Shown here: in pieces, positions 24,210 to 32,482 of the stretch
Position numbering within the stretch: position 1 is the stretch's first letter
Layout: each line of letters opens with the position of its first letter
NCBI GenBank assembly: GCA_031397815.1
Contig: JANNMJ010000243.1
Location: 1-32,589 of the forward strand
DNA from: JANNMJ01 sp031397815
GTDB lineage: Bacteria; Bacteroidota; Bacteroidia; Cytophagales; Hymenobacteraceae
Length of the DNA stretch: 32,589 nt
Reading direction: 5' to 3'
Program-made: the position numbers and the translations under genes
The notes under the pieces: generated by a model
Database searches by the model: none
Told to the model about the DNA's origin: nothing
The model's input: only the letters and a program-made list of their open reading frames with translations

Positions 24210-26930
24210 ATGTTCCAATCATTACTTGCCGCCGCTGCTGCGGGTGGTTCTTTTCTCGCTGGCAACCGCTGGCGTACAGCAACCCTCGGGTTGCTGCTGA
24301 CCGGCGCAGCGGCGTTTCCGGCCAAAGCCCAGTTCTCTTACTCTGCCGGGAACGCGTCGACGGTTTCGTCGGCTTACGCGGCACTAGGAGCTACCAGCAC
24401 CGCTATCACGGTGGCGAACACGGATGATGCCAACTCGGCTCCGCAGAACATCGGCTTTACGTTTAACTACAACGGCCAAGCGTTCACGCAGTTCGTACTG
24501 AGCACCAACGGCTTCATCAAGCTCGGGAGCGTAGCACCTTCCGGCACGGATCTGTACTACACCGATCCGCAAGCTTACACCGGCGCTTCGGCATTGGAAA
24601 GCACCGACCCAGCCGATGTGAACATCATCGCGCCGTTCAACTACGATCTGGAGCCAGGCACCGGCACGGTGGGCTTCAAGATGGAGACCACTGGCACCGC
24701 GCCGAACCGGGTCTGCACGATTGAGTGGGCCAACGTAAGCGATAAGCAGCTCACCGTCGACAAGCAGTATGGCAACATGAGCTTCCAGCTGAAGCTTCAC
24801 GAGACGAGCAGCCAGATCGAATTCACCTACGGCCCTACTGTGGCTGCTACGGGTGCCGTATCGGCCTTCCTGGGCGTACCAGCCGGTATGATCGGCGACG
24901 ATCCAACGACGCAGGCACTGGTGCTCACGAAGCTCTCGTCGGCTCCCTGGACCACTACTGCTTTCCAGAACACCCCTTACGACGCCACCCAAAACCGCCT
25001 CAATGTGCGGTCGAACTTCCGGCCGGTTTCGGGGATCACATACCGGTTCAACTCGACGCAGGCGAACGACGTCAATGTGGCGCAGATCTACTCGCTTGGT
25101 CAGCTGCCGATTCCGTTTGGCGCTCCGCACGCCGCTTCGGCCTTGGTTATCAACGCCGGTACGAGCGTTCGTCCTAGCTTGGCCGTCACGCTGACGGTTA
25201 GCGGGGCTACCACGTTCACCAACACCCAAACGCTCACCAACGTCGCCCCCGGCGATACGGTGCTCGTGACGTTCGCTAGCTACACCCCAACCGCAACCGG
25301 CACCAACACGCTGACGGTAACGGTCCCTGCCGATGACAACACCGGCAACGACAGCAAAATGTGGATGCAGGAGGTGACTAACGATAGCTATCGTTACGCC
25401 GACAATGGCCCTGCCAGCACGAGCTACGGTCTTAATGCGCCGGGTCTGTGGTTGGTGAAATACACCACTTCGCAAGCCAAAGCGCTGCTCTCGACGAGCG
25501 TTTACTTCGGCAACGACGCCGGTATCATCGGCAAGCGCTACTACGGCATCCTGACCGACGACCAAGGTGGTGAGCTGGCACGCACGCCGAACTATACTGT
25601 TACGGCCGCTGATACAGGCAGCTATCACACCTTCAATTTCGCGTCGACCCCAGCGATTTCCGCTGGTGATTTCTACGTCGGCATGGGCCAAGTGACGGGC
25701 GGCAACGAGTTTCCAGTGGGTGTACAAGACGAAGATCCGACGCGTCTCGAATCTTACTTCGTGTTCATTCCCGGCACGGGTCTAGTCGATTTGGCTGGCC
25801 AGATTCCGGTTCGTCCGATGATCTCGGCTGTCTTGGGTGCGCCAGCAGCTTGCGTTGCTCCGGATAACCTTAGCGTAAGCAGCGTAACGGCAACCGGCGC
25901 GCTGGTGACGTTCGATGTGGTATCGGGTGCTCAAGACTACACGGTATACTACGGTGCGCCGGGCTTCACGCCGGGTGGGGCTGGCTCGCTGACCCAGACC
26001 GTGACCAGCGGTGCTGCCACGCTGACCGGCTTGAACACGACTTCGCCATACGATGTGTACGTCCGCACTAACTGCTCGTCGACGAGCAGCAGTGCCATCA
26101 ACGGCCCCGTGTCGTTTGTTACGACTTGCGTTTCGACGGCTATCAGCACCTTCCCTTACATTCAAAACTTCGACACCCCAGCCGCTACCCAGCAGCTTCT
26201 GTGCGGTTTCAGCGTAGTGGATGCGAACAACGACGGCTTCACGTGGGCACAGTTCAACCGCGACACCCTCGCGGCAGACGGCTTGGTGGGTACGCCGCGC
26301 TCGGCGCCGAACTTCATGGGCTACCTGTACAATGCGGCTTCGGCGGCTAACGATTGGTTCTTCCTGCCAGCCATTCAGGTTCCGGCTGGTCAGCAGCTGC
26401 GCGCTTCGTGGTGGCATGCTGCTACGTTCGGGGGCGGTCAGGTATGGGAAGAGCGTCTGGAAGTGAAGTGGGGCACGGCTCCAACGGTGGCCGCTATGAC
26501 CAACACGGTCTACCCAGCTACGGTGATCAACGACACGACATACACGCAGGCATTCTCGCAGCCGATTAACGGCACGGGTACGATCTACGTCGGTTTCCAC
26601 GCCATCTCCGATGCGGACGAGCTGTTGCTCCGCCTCGACGACATCACCCTCGACCGTGTGACCGGCTTCAGCGATTCGCGTTTGGCTAGCGCCGTAAACG
26701 TGTTCCCGAATCCAACGGCTGGCCGCGCTACCGTGAGCCTCACCGAAACCGGTGCTACCCGCGTTTCGCTGCGCGTCATCGACAACCTCGGCCGCGTGGT
26801 GTACACGGGCACGATGGCCGACAACGCCGCGAAAAACATCGACCTCAGCAACCTGTCGAATGGCTTGTACACGCTGAAAGTGACCCTCGACGACCAAGTC
26901 GTGACGAAGTCGCTGAGCGTGCTGAAGTAG
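24210..26930 (+). CDS. T9SS-exported protein with FnIII and choice-of-anchor-J domains
   Basis: A 906-aa secreted protein. The start ATG at 24210 opens a long signal peptide (RWRTATLGLLLTGAAAFPAKAQ). The N-terminal domain (about 40-290) has the FTFNYNGQAFTQFVLSTNGFIKLG pattern common in Bacteroidota surface proteins. A fibronectin type III domain follows at about 548-640 (CVAPDNLSVSSVTATGALVTFDV ... YDVYVRTNC). Then comes a MAM-like choice-of-anchor-J/cleaved-adhesin domain at about 643-817 (FPYIQNFDT ... NDWFFLPAIQVPAGQQLRASWW). The T9SS type A sorting domain (VFPNPTAGRATVSL ... LSNGLYTLKVTL) closes the chain. It may be an adhesin or carbohydrate-associated protein; no catalytic motif is seen. 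Confidence 0.86.
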   Translation: MFQSLLAAAAAGGSFLAGNRWRTATLGLLLTGAAAFPAKAQFSYSAGNASTVSSAYAALGATSTAITVANTDDANSAPQNIGFTFNYNGQAFTQFVLSTNGFIKLGSVAPSGTDLYYTDPQAYTGASALESTDPADVNIIAPFNYDLEPGTGTVGFKMETTGTAPNRVCTIEWANVSDKQLTVDKQYGNMSFQLKLHETSSQIEFTYGPTVAATGAVSAFLGVPAGMIGDDPTTQALVLTKLSSAPWTTTAFQNTPYDATQNRLNVRSNFRPVSGITYRFNSTQANDVNVAQIYSLGQLPIPFGAPHAASALVINAGTSVRPSLAVTLTVSGATTFTNTQTLTNVAPGDTVLVTFASYTPTATGTNTLTVTVPADDNTGNDSKMWMQEVTNDSYRYADNGPASTSYGLNAPGLWLVKYTTSQAKALLSTSVYFGNDAGIIGKRYYGILTDDQGGELARTPNYTVTAADTGSYHTFNFASTPAISAGDFYVGMGQVTGGNEFPVGVQDEDPTRLESYFVFIPGTGLVDLAGQIPVRPMISAVLGAPAACVAPDNLSVSSVTATGALVTFDVVSGAQDYTVYYGAPGFTPGGAGSLTQTVTSGAATLTGLNTTSPYDVYVRTNCSSTSSSAINGPVSFVTTCVSTAISTFPYIQNFDTPAATQQLLCGFSVVDANNDGFTWAQFNRDTLAADGLVGTPRSAPNFMGYLYNAASAANDWFFLPAIQVPAGQQLRASWWHAATFGGGQVWEERLEVKWGTAPTVAAMTNTVYPATVINDTTYTQAFSQPINGTGTIYVGFHAISDADELLLRLDDITLDRVTGFSDSRLASAVNVFPNPTAGRATVSLTETGATRVSLRVIDNLGRVVYTGTMADNAAKNIDLSNLSNGLYTLKVTLDDQVVTKSLSVLK

Positions 26931-26978
26931 GCTTCCTAGAAGCAGGTTTTCAGGCGGCTGACGCCTGAATCCGAAAAA

Positions 26979-27024
26979 CAAACGACCGGCCTCTGCTTTA
27001 TGCGGAGGCCGGTCGTTTGCTTTT
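26979..27024 (+). terminator. Terminator after the 906-aa T9SS gene
   Basis: CAAACGACCGGCCTC (26979-26993) pairs perfectly with 27005-27019, followed by CTTTTATT. A smaller hairpin (TCAGGCG/CGCCTGA, about 26950-26968) precedes it. Confidence 0.9.
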
Positions 27025-27206
27025 ATTCGGTTTGGGAAGGAAGACGAAAGGAGGCCGCGTGGTTGGGGAGGCCCATCTTCTTTCTCCTCGTGTCAGCTTT
27101 GAACCATCTCTGGGACAGAGCTGGCTACGTTGGTTTGGGACGCCAGCCACATCTCTCTCATTCCCACATTTCCACATCTCTCTCTCATCCCCACATCTCC
27201 TTCGTC

Positions 27207-27521
27207 CTAATCGATCTTATCAATGGAATCGCGGACGATGACGTAGACGGCCTCGTGGGGGCGCTTCATCAGGTAGCGTTCGCGGGCGAATTTTTCGAGC
27301 AGGTCGGGGTTGTTGAGGAGGGCGTCGCGCTCGCGTTGCACGTCGGCAATCTTGCCTTTGTAGTAATCGCGCTCGCGCTCCAGATCACCGAGCTTTTGCC
27401 GCCGCTGATACTGCGAAATCAGGTCGTTGCCGTCGAAAAACAACAGCCACCCCGCCAGCGTCACCGACGACAGGAAATAGAAGGAGCGAAAAAACGGAGG
27501 AATCGCGAAGGGCAGACGCAC
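27207..27521 (-). CDS. FtsB/DivIC-like septum formation initiator
   Basis: A 104-aa bitopic membrane protein of the divisome. No ATG is available; GTG at 27521 gives the expected layout: a short basic N-terminus, one membrane helix (FYFLSSVTLAGWLLFF, about 13-28), a coiled coil (QYQRRQKLGDLERERDYYKGKIADVQRERDALL) and the C-terminal NPDLLEKFARERYLMKRPHEAVYVI motif. Length is normal (about 100). It would join FtsL- and FtsQ-type proteins at the septum. No division neighbours lie here. Confidence 0.85.
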   Translation of the reverse strand: MRLPFAIPPFFRSFYFLSSVTLAGWLLFFDGNDLISQYQRRQKLGDLERERDYYKGKIADVQRERDALLNNPDLLEKFARERYLMKRPHEAVYVIVRDSIDKID

Positions 27522-27671
27522 GGGGAATCGACGGAAAAACAGCGCACGGTCGGCGCAAAATCGGCGCGAAGCGACTGGGCTGCGCTGCCCCGAAGGTACA
27601 AAAGCGACAACCAGCCGCGCACGAAGGGCCGGTTTTAGAGCGGTTTTAAGATTCGTGTACGGGCCGTTGCC

Positions 27672-27715
27672 TCGCCTCCTCACCCCCAACCCCTCTCCAA
27701 AGGAGAGGGGAGCCT
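27672..27715. repeat. REP-like hairpin upstream of the ftsB-like gene
   Basis: CTCACCCCCAACCCCTCTCC is followed by AAA and GGAGAGGGG. The palindrome CCCCTCTCC-aaa-GGAGAGGGG occupies about 27691-27711. It is a short intergenic G/C hairpin of the REP type without a T-run. It lies in the 272-bp gap between the two minus-strand genes, where no further gene is seen. Confidence 0.65.
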
Positions 27716-27793
27716 TAATGGGAATGTACATCGACTCGGAAGCCGCATTACGTCAAGCAGATTCTTTGGCGCGGCGCGGATTTTCCGGCGATG

Positions 27794-29488
27794 CTAACGG
27801 GCGTTGGTGAACAGGTTGATGCTGACCGTCGCGAGATCGGAAGGCGGAAACTGCGCTTGGTAGCGCTTGTCGGCGATCAGGCCGGCTTCTTTGGCGCACG
27901 CGAGGAAGACCGGCAACTCGACGAGGTACTGGTCGGAATAGCCGTGGGTGCCGTCGTAGGCCACGGCCGGGGTGCGCGGCAGGTTGGCGGCGGTGCGGTC
28001 GGGCGGGAGCGTGTGCAGCTCCACGGCCAGCAGGCCGAACCGCCCGGTGTAAGGCGCCCACCGGCGCAGGTGGCGCACGAGGTTTTCTTCGAGCACATCG
28101 GCGGGCACCTCATCACCGAGCGTGGCGAAGGCGCCCGATGAATGGGCGGTGCGGGTGCCCGCTACGTAACCCGTGGGCGCGGCATAGACGCGGTTATGGT
28201 CGAGGAAGGAGCGCACGTGAAGGAATTCGTGGGCATCGTGGCCGAGCTTTTCGAGGTCGGCGGCGAGCTGCGCGGGGCGGTTGATATCGCCGTAAATCAC
28301 TTCAGAATGCGGAATATGCGCTGCTTTGAGGGTTTGCCGCGTCACGCGTCGCGCCACCTTGTTGAAGTCGGCGCCGACAATCACCAGCGGGTGCTCTTGA
28401 AGTTGCTCGCCGCGCTTGGTGCGCGTCCGGACCACCTCGTACAGGTGCGCCAGCAGGGTGCCGTCGCCGCAGCCCATATCGCAGATGCCGCGCGGCTGCT
28501 GGTTGAGGGGGGCGTTGAACAGCTCGATAATAATCTCATCGATTCGGCGGAAATACGTGGTGTGCGCGCCGCCGCTGCCCCACACATTCATCCCCCGATC
28601 AACGAGCGTCTCGACCCCGTTGGTATCGAATCGCGCCAGGCGGGCGTTGCCGAAAAGCAGCTCCGGCACCACCACCATCGTCGGCAGATACGACACCGTG
28701 ACGCCGTAAGAAGTGGCAATCGAAGCAGCGTATTGGCCGTCGGTGGTAAGTGCCACTTGCGTCTTGTCGGCAGAGAAGGTGAGCCAGCCGAGCGGAGCCA
28801 GCAATTGCAGGAGCAGCCGGGTGCCGGTAGGGTCGGCGGGAAGCGCGGCGAAGGCGGTCGGTTCCGTGGAAAGCGCCGCCAGAACGCCCGCCCGCGCCAG
28901 CGCCACCAGCGCCGGCCCGACTAGCAAGCCCGCCAAATGACTGCGAATCTGCGCCGCTACTTCGGTAGCCAAAGCTTCATCAGGCCCAGCCGCTGCGACG
29001 GGCAGCTGAACGCCCATCGCCTCAGTAAGTAGATTTTCAACGGCTTGCACAGTAGCTGCGTCGGCGGTTCCGGCAAGTACGTCGGGGAAGGAGAAGGTGA
29101 GCGCTAGGCGCGGCACCACCACGGCGTAGGCGGCCGGCGCCAAAGGCACGGCCACGCGGCCGGTGGCCGTCAGGGTGTAATGGGTAGGCTGCGCGCTTGC
29201 CTCGGCGCGGCGCGTGAGCCACCCAATATCGGTCAGCAGGCGCAGCGCCACTTGCAAATAACCCCGATTGGCGCCGAACTCGCGGACCAAATCGGTCAGG
29301 TCTACGCCCTCAGCACCCGCCGCCGCTAGCCGGTCGAGGACGCCGTGTTCCGCCAGCGCATGAACCGTCGGCCCGACGACAAGGCCCGCCAATTGCCCGA
29401 AAACCAGCGCCCGTACGGCGGCTTTAGCATCGGCGTAAGCCGCAGGAGAGGACGAGGATGAGGCGGCGGTGATGGGTTGGTGCGACAT
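27794..29488 (-). CDS. SAM-dependent methyltransferase with duplicated N-terminal domain, AprA-like
   Basis: A 564-aa protein from the ATG at 29488; the frame continues upstream only through the antisense of the tRNA. Two related winged-helix-like segments occur at about 30-95 (GQLAGLVVGPTVHALAEHGVLDRL ... LLTDIGWLT) and 183-237 (SHLAGLLVGPALVALARAGVLAAL ... LLAPLGWLT). A class I methyltransferase domain begins near ICDMGCGDGTLLAHL (Asp337-Gly-rich motif I). RSFLDHNRVY (426-435) and the later AVELHTLPP and AYDGTHGYSDQYLVE recall the AprA-type methyltransferases of polyketide modules, from memory and only moderately certain. No polyketide synthase lies nearby. Substrate unknown. Confidence 0.75.
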   Translation of the reverse strand: MSHQPITAASSSSSPAAYADAKAAVRALVFGQLAGLVVGPTVHALAEHGVLDRLAAAGAEGVDLTDLVREFGANRGYLQVALRLLTDIGWLTRRAEASAQPTHYTLTATGRVAVPLAPAAYAVVVPRLALTFSFPDVLAGTADAATVQAVENLLTEAMGVQLPVAAAGPDEALATEVAAQIRSHLAGLLVGPALVALARAGVLAALSTEPTAFAALPADPTGTRLLLQLLAPLGWLTFSADKTQVALTTDGQYAASIATSYGVTVSYLPTMVVVPELLFGNARLARFDTNGVETLVDRGMNVWGSGGAHTTYFRRIDEIIIELFNAPLNQQPRGICDMGCGDGTLLAHLYEVVRTRTKRGEQLQEHPLVIVGADFNKVARRVTRQTLKAAHIPHSEVIYGDINRPAQLAADLEKLGHDAHEFLHVRSFLDHNRVYAAPTGYVAGTRTAHSSGAFATLGDEVPADVLEENLVRHLRRWAPYTGRFGLLAVELHTLPPDRTAANLPRTPAVAYDGTHGYSDQYLVELPVFLACAKEAGLIADKRYQAQFPPSDLATVSINLFTNAR

Positions 29489-29538
29489 TCGGAAGTGATG
29501 AAAATTGCTCAAGTTCACCCCTCCGCCCAAGCTTCGGT

Positions 29539-29546
29539 CAAAGATA
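29539..29546 (-). promoter_or_regulatory. -7 element for the methyltransferase gene
   Basis: TATCTTTG on the minus strand matches TAnnTTTG, 50 bp before the ATG at 29488. The -33 is not clear. It lies back to back with the tRNA promoter. Confidence 0.4.
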
Positions 29547-29570
29547 TCCGCTTTCCGCGAAGCTCCGACG

Positions 29571-29601
29571 TTGCAGAGAAGGCGGCGGTGGCGTAGTTTT
29601 G
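29571..29601 (+). promoter_or_regulatory. Promoter of tRNA-Gly
   Basis: TTG (29571-29573), 20 nt, then TAGTTTTG (29594-29601): a full match to the Bacteroidota consensus, ending ten bases before the tRNA. Confidence 0.7.
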
Positions 29602-29611
29602 TATCACTCAA

Positions 29612-29684
29612 GCGGGAGTAGCTCAGTTGGTAGAGCATCAGCTTCCCAAGCTGAGGGTCGCGAGTTCGAATCTCGTTTCCCGCT
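29612..29684 (+). tRNA. tRNA-Gly (anticodon CCC)
   Basis: A 73-nt cloverleaf. The acceptor GCGGGAG pairs with TTCCCGC. The D-arm is GCTC/GAGC, the anticodon stem TCAGC/GCTGA encloses loop TTCCCAA (anticodon CCC, reading GGG), the T-arm is GCGAG/CTCGT with TTCGAAT, and the discriminator base is T. CCA is not encoded. It borders the accessory region to the right and could be the integration target. Confidence 0.95.
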
Positions 29685-29691
29685 CGTTGAT

Positions 29692-29735
29692 AATCAGCCA
29701 CTTAGCCGAAAGGTTGGGTGGCTGATTTGTTTTTG
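29692..29735 (+). terminator. Terminator after tRNA-Gly
   Basis: AATCAGCCAC (29692-29701) pairs with GTGGCTGATT (29718-29727), followed by TGTTTTT. Confidence 0.8.
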
Positions 29736-29755
29736 GTTTACACCTTGGTTTACAC
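29733..29755 (+). repeat. Direct repeat of TTGGTTTACAC, possible attachment-site region
   Basis: The 11-bp sequence TTGGTTTACAC occurs at 29733-29743 and 29745-29755, right after the tRNA terminator. Such repeats next to a tRNA gene fit a recombinase or att region, though no integrase gene is in the window. From 29756 to 29888 I see no gene. Confidence 0.5.
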
Positions 29756-30017
29756 AAATCCGTTCTGCTCGATTTTCTAGCCGAAGCAATGTTCTAGCTC
29801 GAAAGGGCGCCACGCAAGCCCTTAGCAGCCCCCATCACTGCCTTAGGGCTAAGTGATAATTGTCCTATACCTTCACGGAAGCAGGTGAAAGCGCCGCAGC
29901 CTGATCATAATAAATACCTACTCTAGCCACGCCTATCCTTTATCGCACCACCTTACCTATTCCATCCGCCAGCTATTCACCCCACACGCAACTGCTCAAC
30001 CTGCCAATCCAGCTGGC

Positions 30018-31865
30018 TTGGCTGACTACGACGCCAACACCTTTCGCATAGCCGCTTACCAACGCGGCTACAAGTGGAAGGCCGATGCAGGCGGTCTCGT
30101 TGAGAATCTGCTCAACACTCTCAATGACGCTTGGCGTACTGCCCAGCCAGATTATTATCTTCAATTCCTCACCCTCAAGCCTAGTTCCGACCAGACTCTT
30201 GAAGTAATCGACGGTCAGCAACGTCTCACTACGCTCACCGTCTTCTTCGCAGTGGGACGCGCAGCCGGGTGGCTTCCGGGACACGATTTTACACAGAACC
30301 GTCTGTGCTACGACCTCCGCCGCAACGACGTTGGCCATAGTCTGCTTGACCGTTACTTCTACGATACAGCGGCTCTCCAGAAGCTTCTGGCCACTGCTGG
30401 CCCTGACTCGTGGGATGCCTTCGTCAACGCTCAGCCCTCATCGGCCGACGTTGATCGTCAGGATATGCATCACCTCTTCCATGCGGCACACTGCATCCAC
30501 GCCTTTGGTTCTCGCCTAGCCTCCGACTCGGAGCGCTACGCCTTCTGGACCTACGTCGCCGACCATGCCCGGCTCATTGTCAACGTCATTGCTGCTAACA
30601 CTCCAAGTGAGACTGTATTTGCCAACCTCAACGATAACCGCAAAGAGCTGACTGATCTAGAGTTGGTCAAGGGGCTACTTCTCACCCGCCCAGCCCGCGA
30701 GAGTAGCACCTCTTTCCGCCAAATCCTAGAGTTGCGCGCCGCGCAGGGCCGACACTGGGACGCGCTGGCACAGTGGCTCGCGCAGCCCATCGTAGCCCGT
30801 GTGTTCGGCTTTACGCTCGCCCACACTGATAAGCAGCATTCCCAAGTCCAAGCCGGTCTATTGACGCTACTGCGCCTGCTGCAAGCCCGCGACCGGGGTA
30901 CCCCAAATTCGACCGCCCCGGCCTCGAGCGCCGCCAATGAGGGGCGCTATCCTGTTTATGCATACTGGCATAAGCGGATGAGCCGTGGTGGCCGTAGCGC
31001 TGGTGAGGTACTAGGTGAACTCCACCTCCTTGGCCAGCTCCTGCGCGACTGGTTCGATGATCCATTGCTACGCAACGGCTTCGGAGTGCTCGCGGCTAGT
31101 CCTGCTACTAGTGATTCGTCAGAGATATTGCTCCGGCAACTCACCAGCGAAGCAGGCCTCCAGGCATCCGCTCCTCGACGGGTAGTGTGGGACCATATTC
31201 GAAAGCTACCAAGCCTACAGCCCTTTGCCAACCAGTCGACCCTTCCTGGCGCGGATGCCTGGCCTGTCTCTTACCTAGAGCACCGCAAACCAATTCAAGA
31301 ACTGTTGCTTCTGCTTAGCGTCTTTCCGTCCAAAGTCCGTACCGTGCCAACTGGCGCCGTTCCGTTCGATTTTGCGGCTTATCACAAGCAGAAATGGAGC
31401 CTTGAGCACATTTTCCCTCAGCACCCCGACGAGTCCTACCGCAACCTGTCGGTAGAAGATCAAGCCGAATTGTTACAGCTGGTTGAGGAAACCACCCGGC
31501 CTCGAGTCGCTGAACTGCTGAGCTGTGCCCCGTCGCTACGCACCGACGTTGAAAACGAGGAGCTATCCCAGTTGTTGACCGCTACTACCGGCGCGCTTAA
31601 TGGCATTGGCAATCTGGTATTGCTCACCATCGGCAATAATGCAGCCCTGCGCAACTACTCCTTCGCTGAAAAACGCCGCCGCCTGACAGAGAAAGTAGCA
31701 GCCGGTGCTTTTGTCCCCGCTCACACGGTTGGCGTTTTCGCCAAGTTGGTGCCGCCCAGCGCCACTGACCGCTTGGGCTTATGGGGGCCACAAGAAATGG
31801 AGCAACACCGCAAGTACATCCTTAACGAGCGAGCTGCCCTAATCAATTATTTTACCCTAGCCTAA
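30018..31865 (+). CDS. DUF262/DUF1524 (GmrSD-like) protein, start uncertain
   Basis: A 615-aa frame from a TTG. The N-terminal YQRGYKW (14-20) and DGQQRLTTL (65-73) are DUF262 motifs, a ParB-like NTPase fold. The C-terminal KWSLEHIFPQH (Glu463-His464-Ile-Phe-Pro) is the DUF1524 HNH-type nuclease motif. Together they resemble the modification-dependent GmrSD/type IV restriction and SspE-like anti-phage nucleases. The same frame is open back to 29889 and encodes coding-looking sequence (SIRQLF) before the TTG, without ATG, GTG or TTG, so the natural 5' end may be lost or unconventional. It overlaps the next gene by one base (TAATG). Confidence 0.85.
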   Translation: MADYDANTFRIAAYQRGYKWKADAGGLVENLLNTLNDAWRTAQPDYYLQFLTLKPSSDQTLEVIDGQQRLTTLTVFFAVGRAAGWLPGHDFTQNRLCYDLRRNDVGHSLLDRYFYDTAALQKLLATAGPDSWDAFVNAQPSSADVDRQDMHHLFHAAHCIHAFGSRLASDSERYAFWTYVADHARLIVNVIAANTPSETVFANLNDNRKELTDLELVKGLLLTRPARESSTSFRQILELRAAQGRHWDALAQWLAQPIVARVFGFTLAHTDKQHSQVQAGLLTLLRLLQARDRGTPNSTAPASSAANEGRYPVYAYWHKRMSRGGRSAGEVLGELHLLGQLLRDWFDDPLLRNGFGVLAASPATSDSSEILLRQLTSEAGLQASAPRRVVWDHIRKLPSLQPFANQSTLPGADAWPVSYLEHRKPIQELLLLLSVFPSKVRTVPTGAVPFDFAAYHKQKWSLEHIFPQHPDESYRNLSVEDQAELLQLVEETTRPRVAELLSCAPSLRTDVENEELSQLLTATTGALNGIGNLVLLTIGNNAALRNYSFAEKRRRLTEKVAAGAFVPAHTVGVFAKLVPPSATDRLGLWGPQEMEQHRKYILNERAALINYFTLA

Positions 31866-32482
31866 TGAAAACCGATTTTACCCTTTCCGAGCTACTCCGC
31901 CGTGGCGATACCCGCCAGTTTGTAGTCCCCGAGCTACAGCGCGATTATGTCTGGGACAAACGCAACTGGCAGCAGCTCTGCACCCAGCTTCTAGCCAGTT
32001 ACCGCGCCTATCGAACTGTACCTACGCTGCCACTTACTCTTGACGAAGACGTGCGCCACGCCTTTACCGAGTATTACCAGCAGCAGTACCAAGGGTACAA
32101 CCTCGGTTTCCTATATGCCTACCACGACCCGTCCTATGCCGGCCACTGCTTCCTGATTGATGGCCAGCAGCGTCTCACCACCTTGTTGCTGTTGCTGATG
32201 GCGGCCGCTTGCCAAGGTGGTCGGACCGCGCACTTTGAGCGGCACTACCTCACTGGCCCTGCCAATCAGCCCTGTTTGACCTACCGTGTTCGCGAGGCGG
32301 CTCAGGAGTTTCTGCCCCGTTTCGTCACACATCTACTATCGGGACGACCTCTGTGCCAACTCACCGTCGACGCCCCCGATCGCCCTTATTGGTTCCTGCG
32401 CCACTACGCTCACGACGCCACCATTGCTTGCCTGCTCACTAACTACGGCGGCATCGAGGCATGGCTAACTGGGGTGGTCTAG
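31865..32482 (+). pseudogene. DUF262 protein truncated by an IS3-family insertion
   Basis: A 205-aa remnant starting at an ATG that overlaps the preceding stop (TAATG), so the two are translationally coupled. FVVPELQRDYVWDKRNW (18-34) and FLIDGQQRLTTLLLLL (from residue 96, Asp99) are DUF262 hallmarks. Related full proteins usually run to 500-700 residues and often end in an HNH domain; here the frame stops at 32482, at or a few codons past the insertion boundary. The last three residues (GVV) may come from IS sequence. It was probably the second half of a two-protein defence system. Confidence 0.82.

Noticed and set aside
24384..25727. 447-codon minus-strand frame inside the 906-aa T9SS gene
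   Set aside because: No domain or signal; the plus-strand frame has a signal peptide, FnIII, anchor-J and sorting domains.
29599..29856. 85-aa frame over the tRNA and its antisense extension of the methyltransferase
   Set aside because: Both are well-known spurious translations of tRNA genes; the methyltransferase start was placed at 29488.
29756..29888. Remnant of an integrase next to tRNA-Gly
   Set aside because: No integrase motif can be read in any frame of this short stretch.
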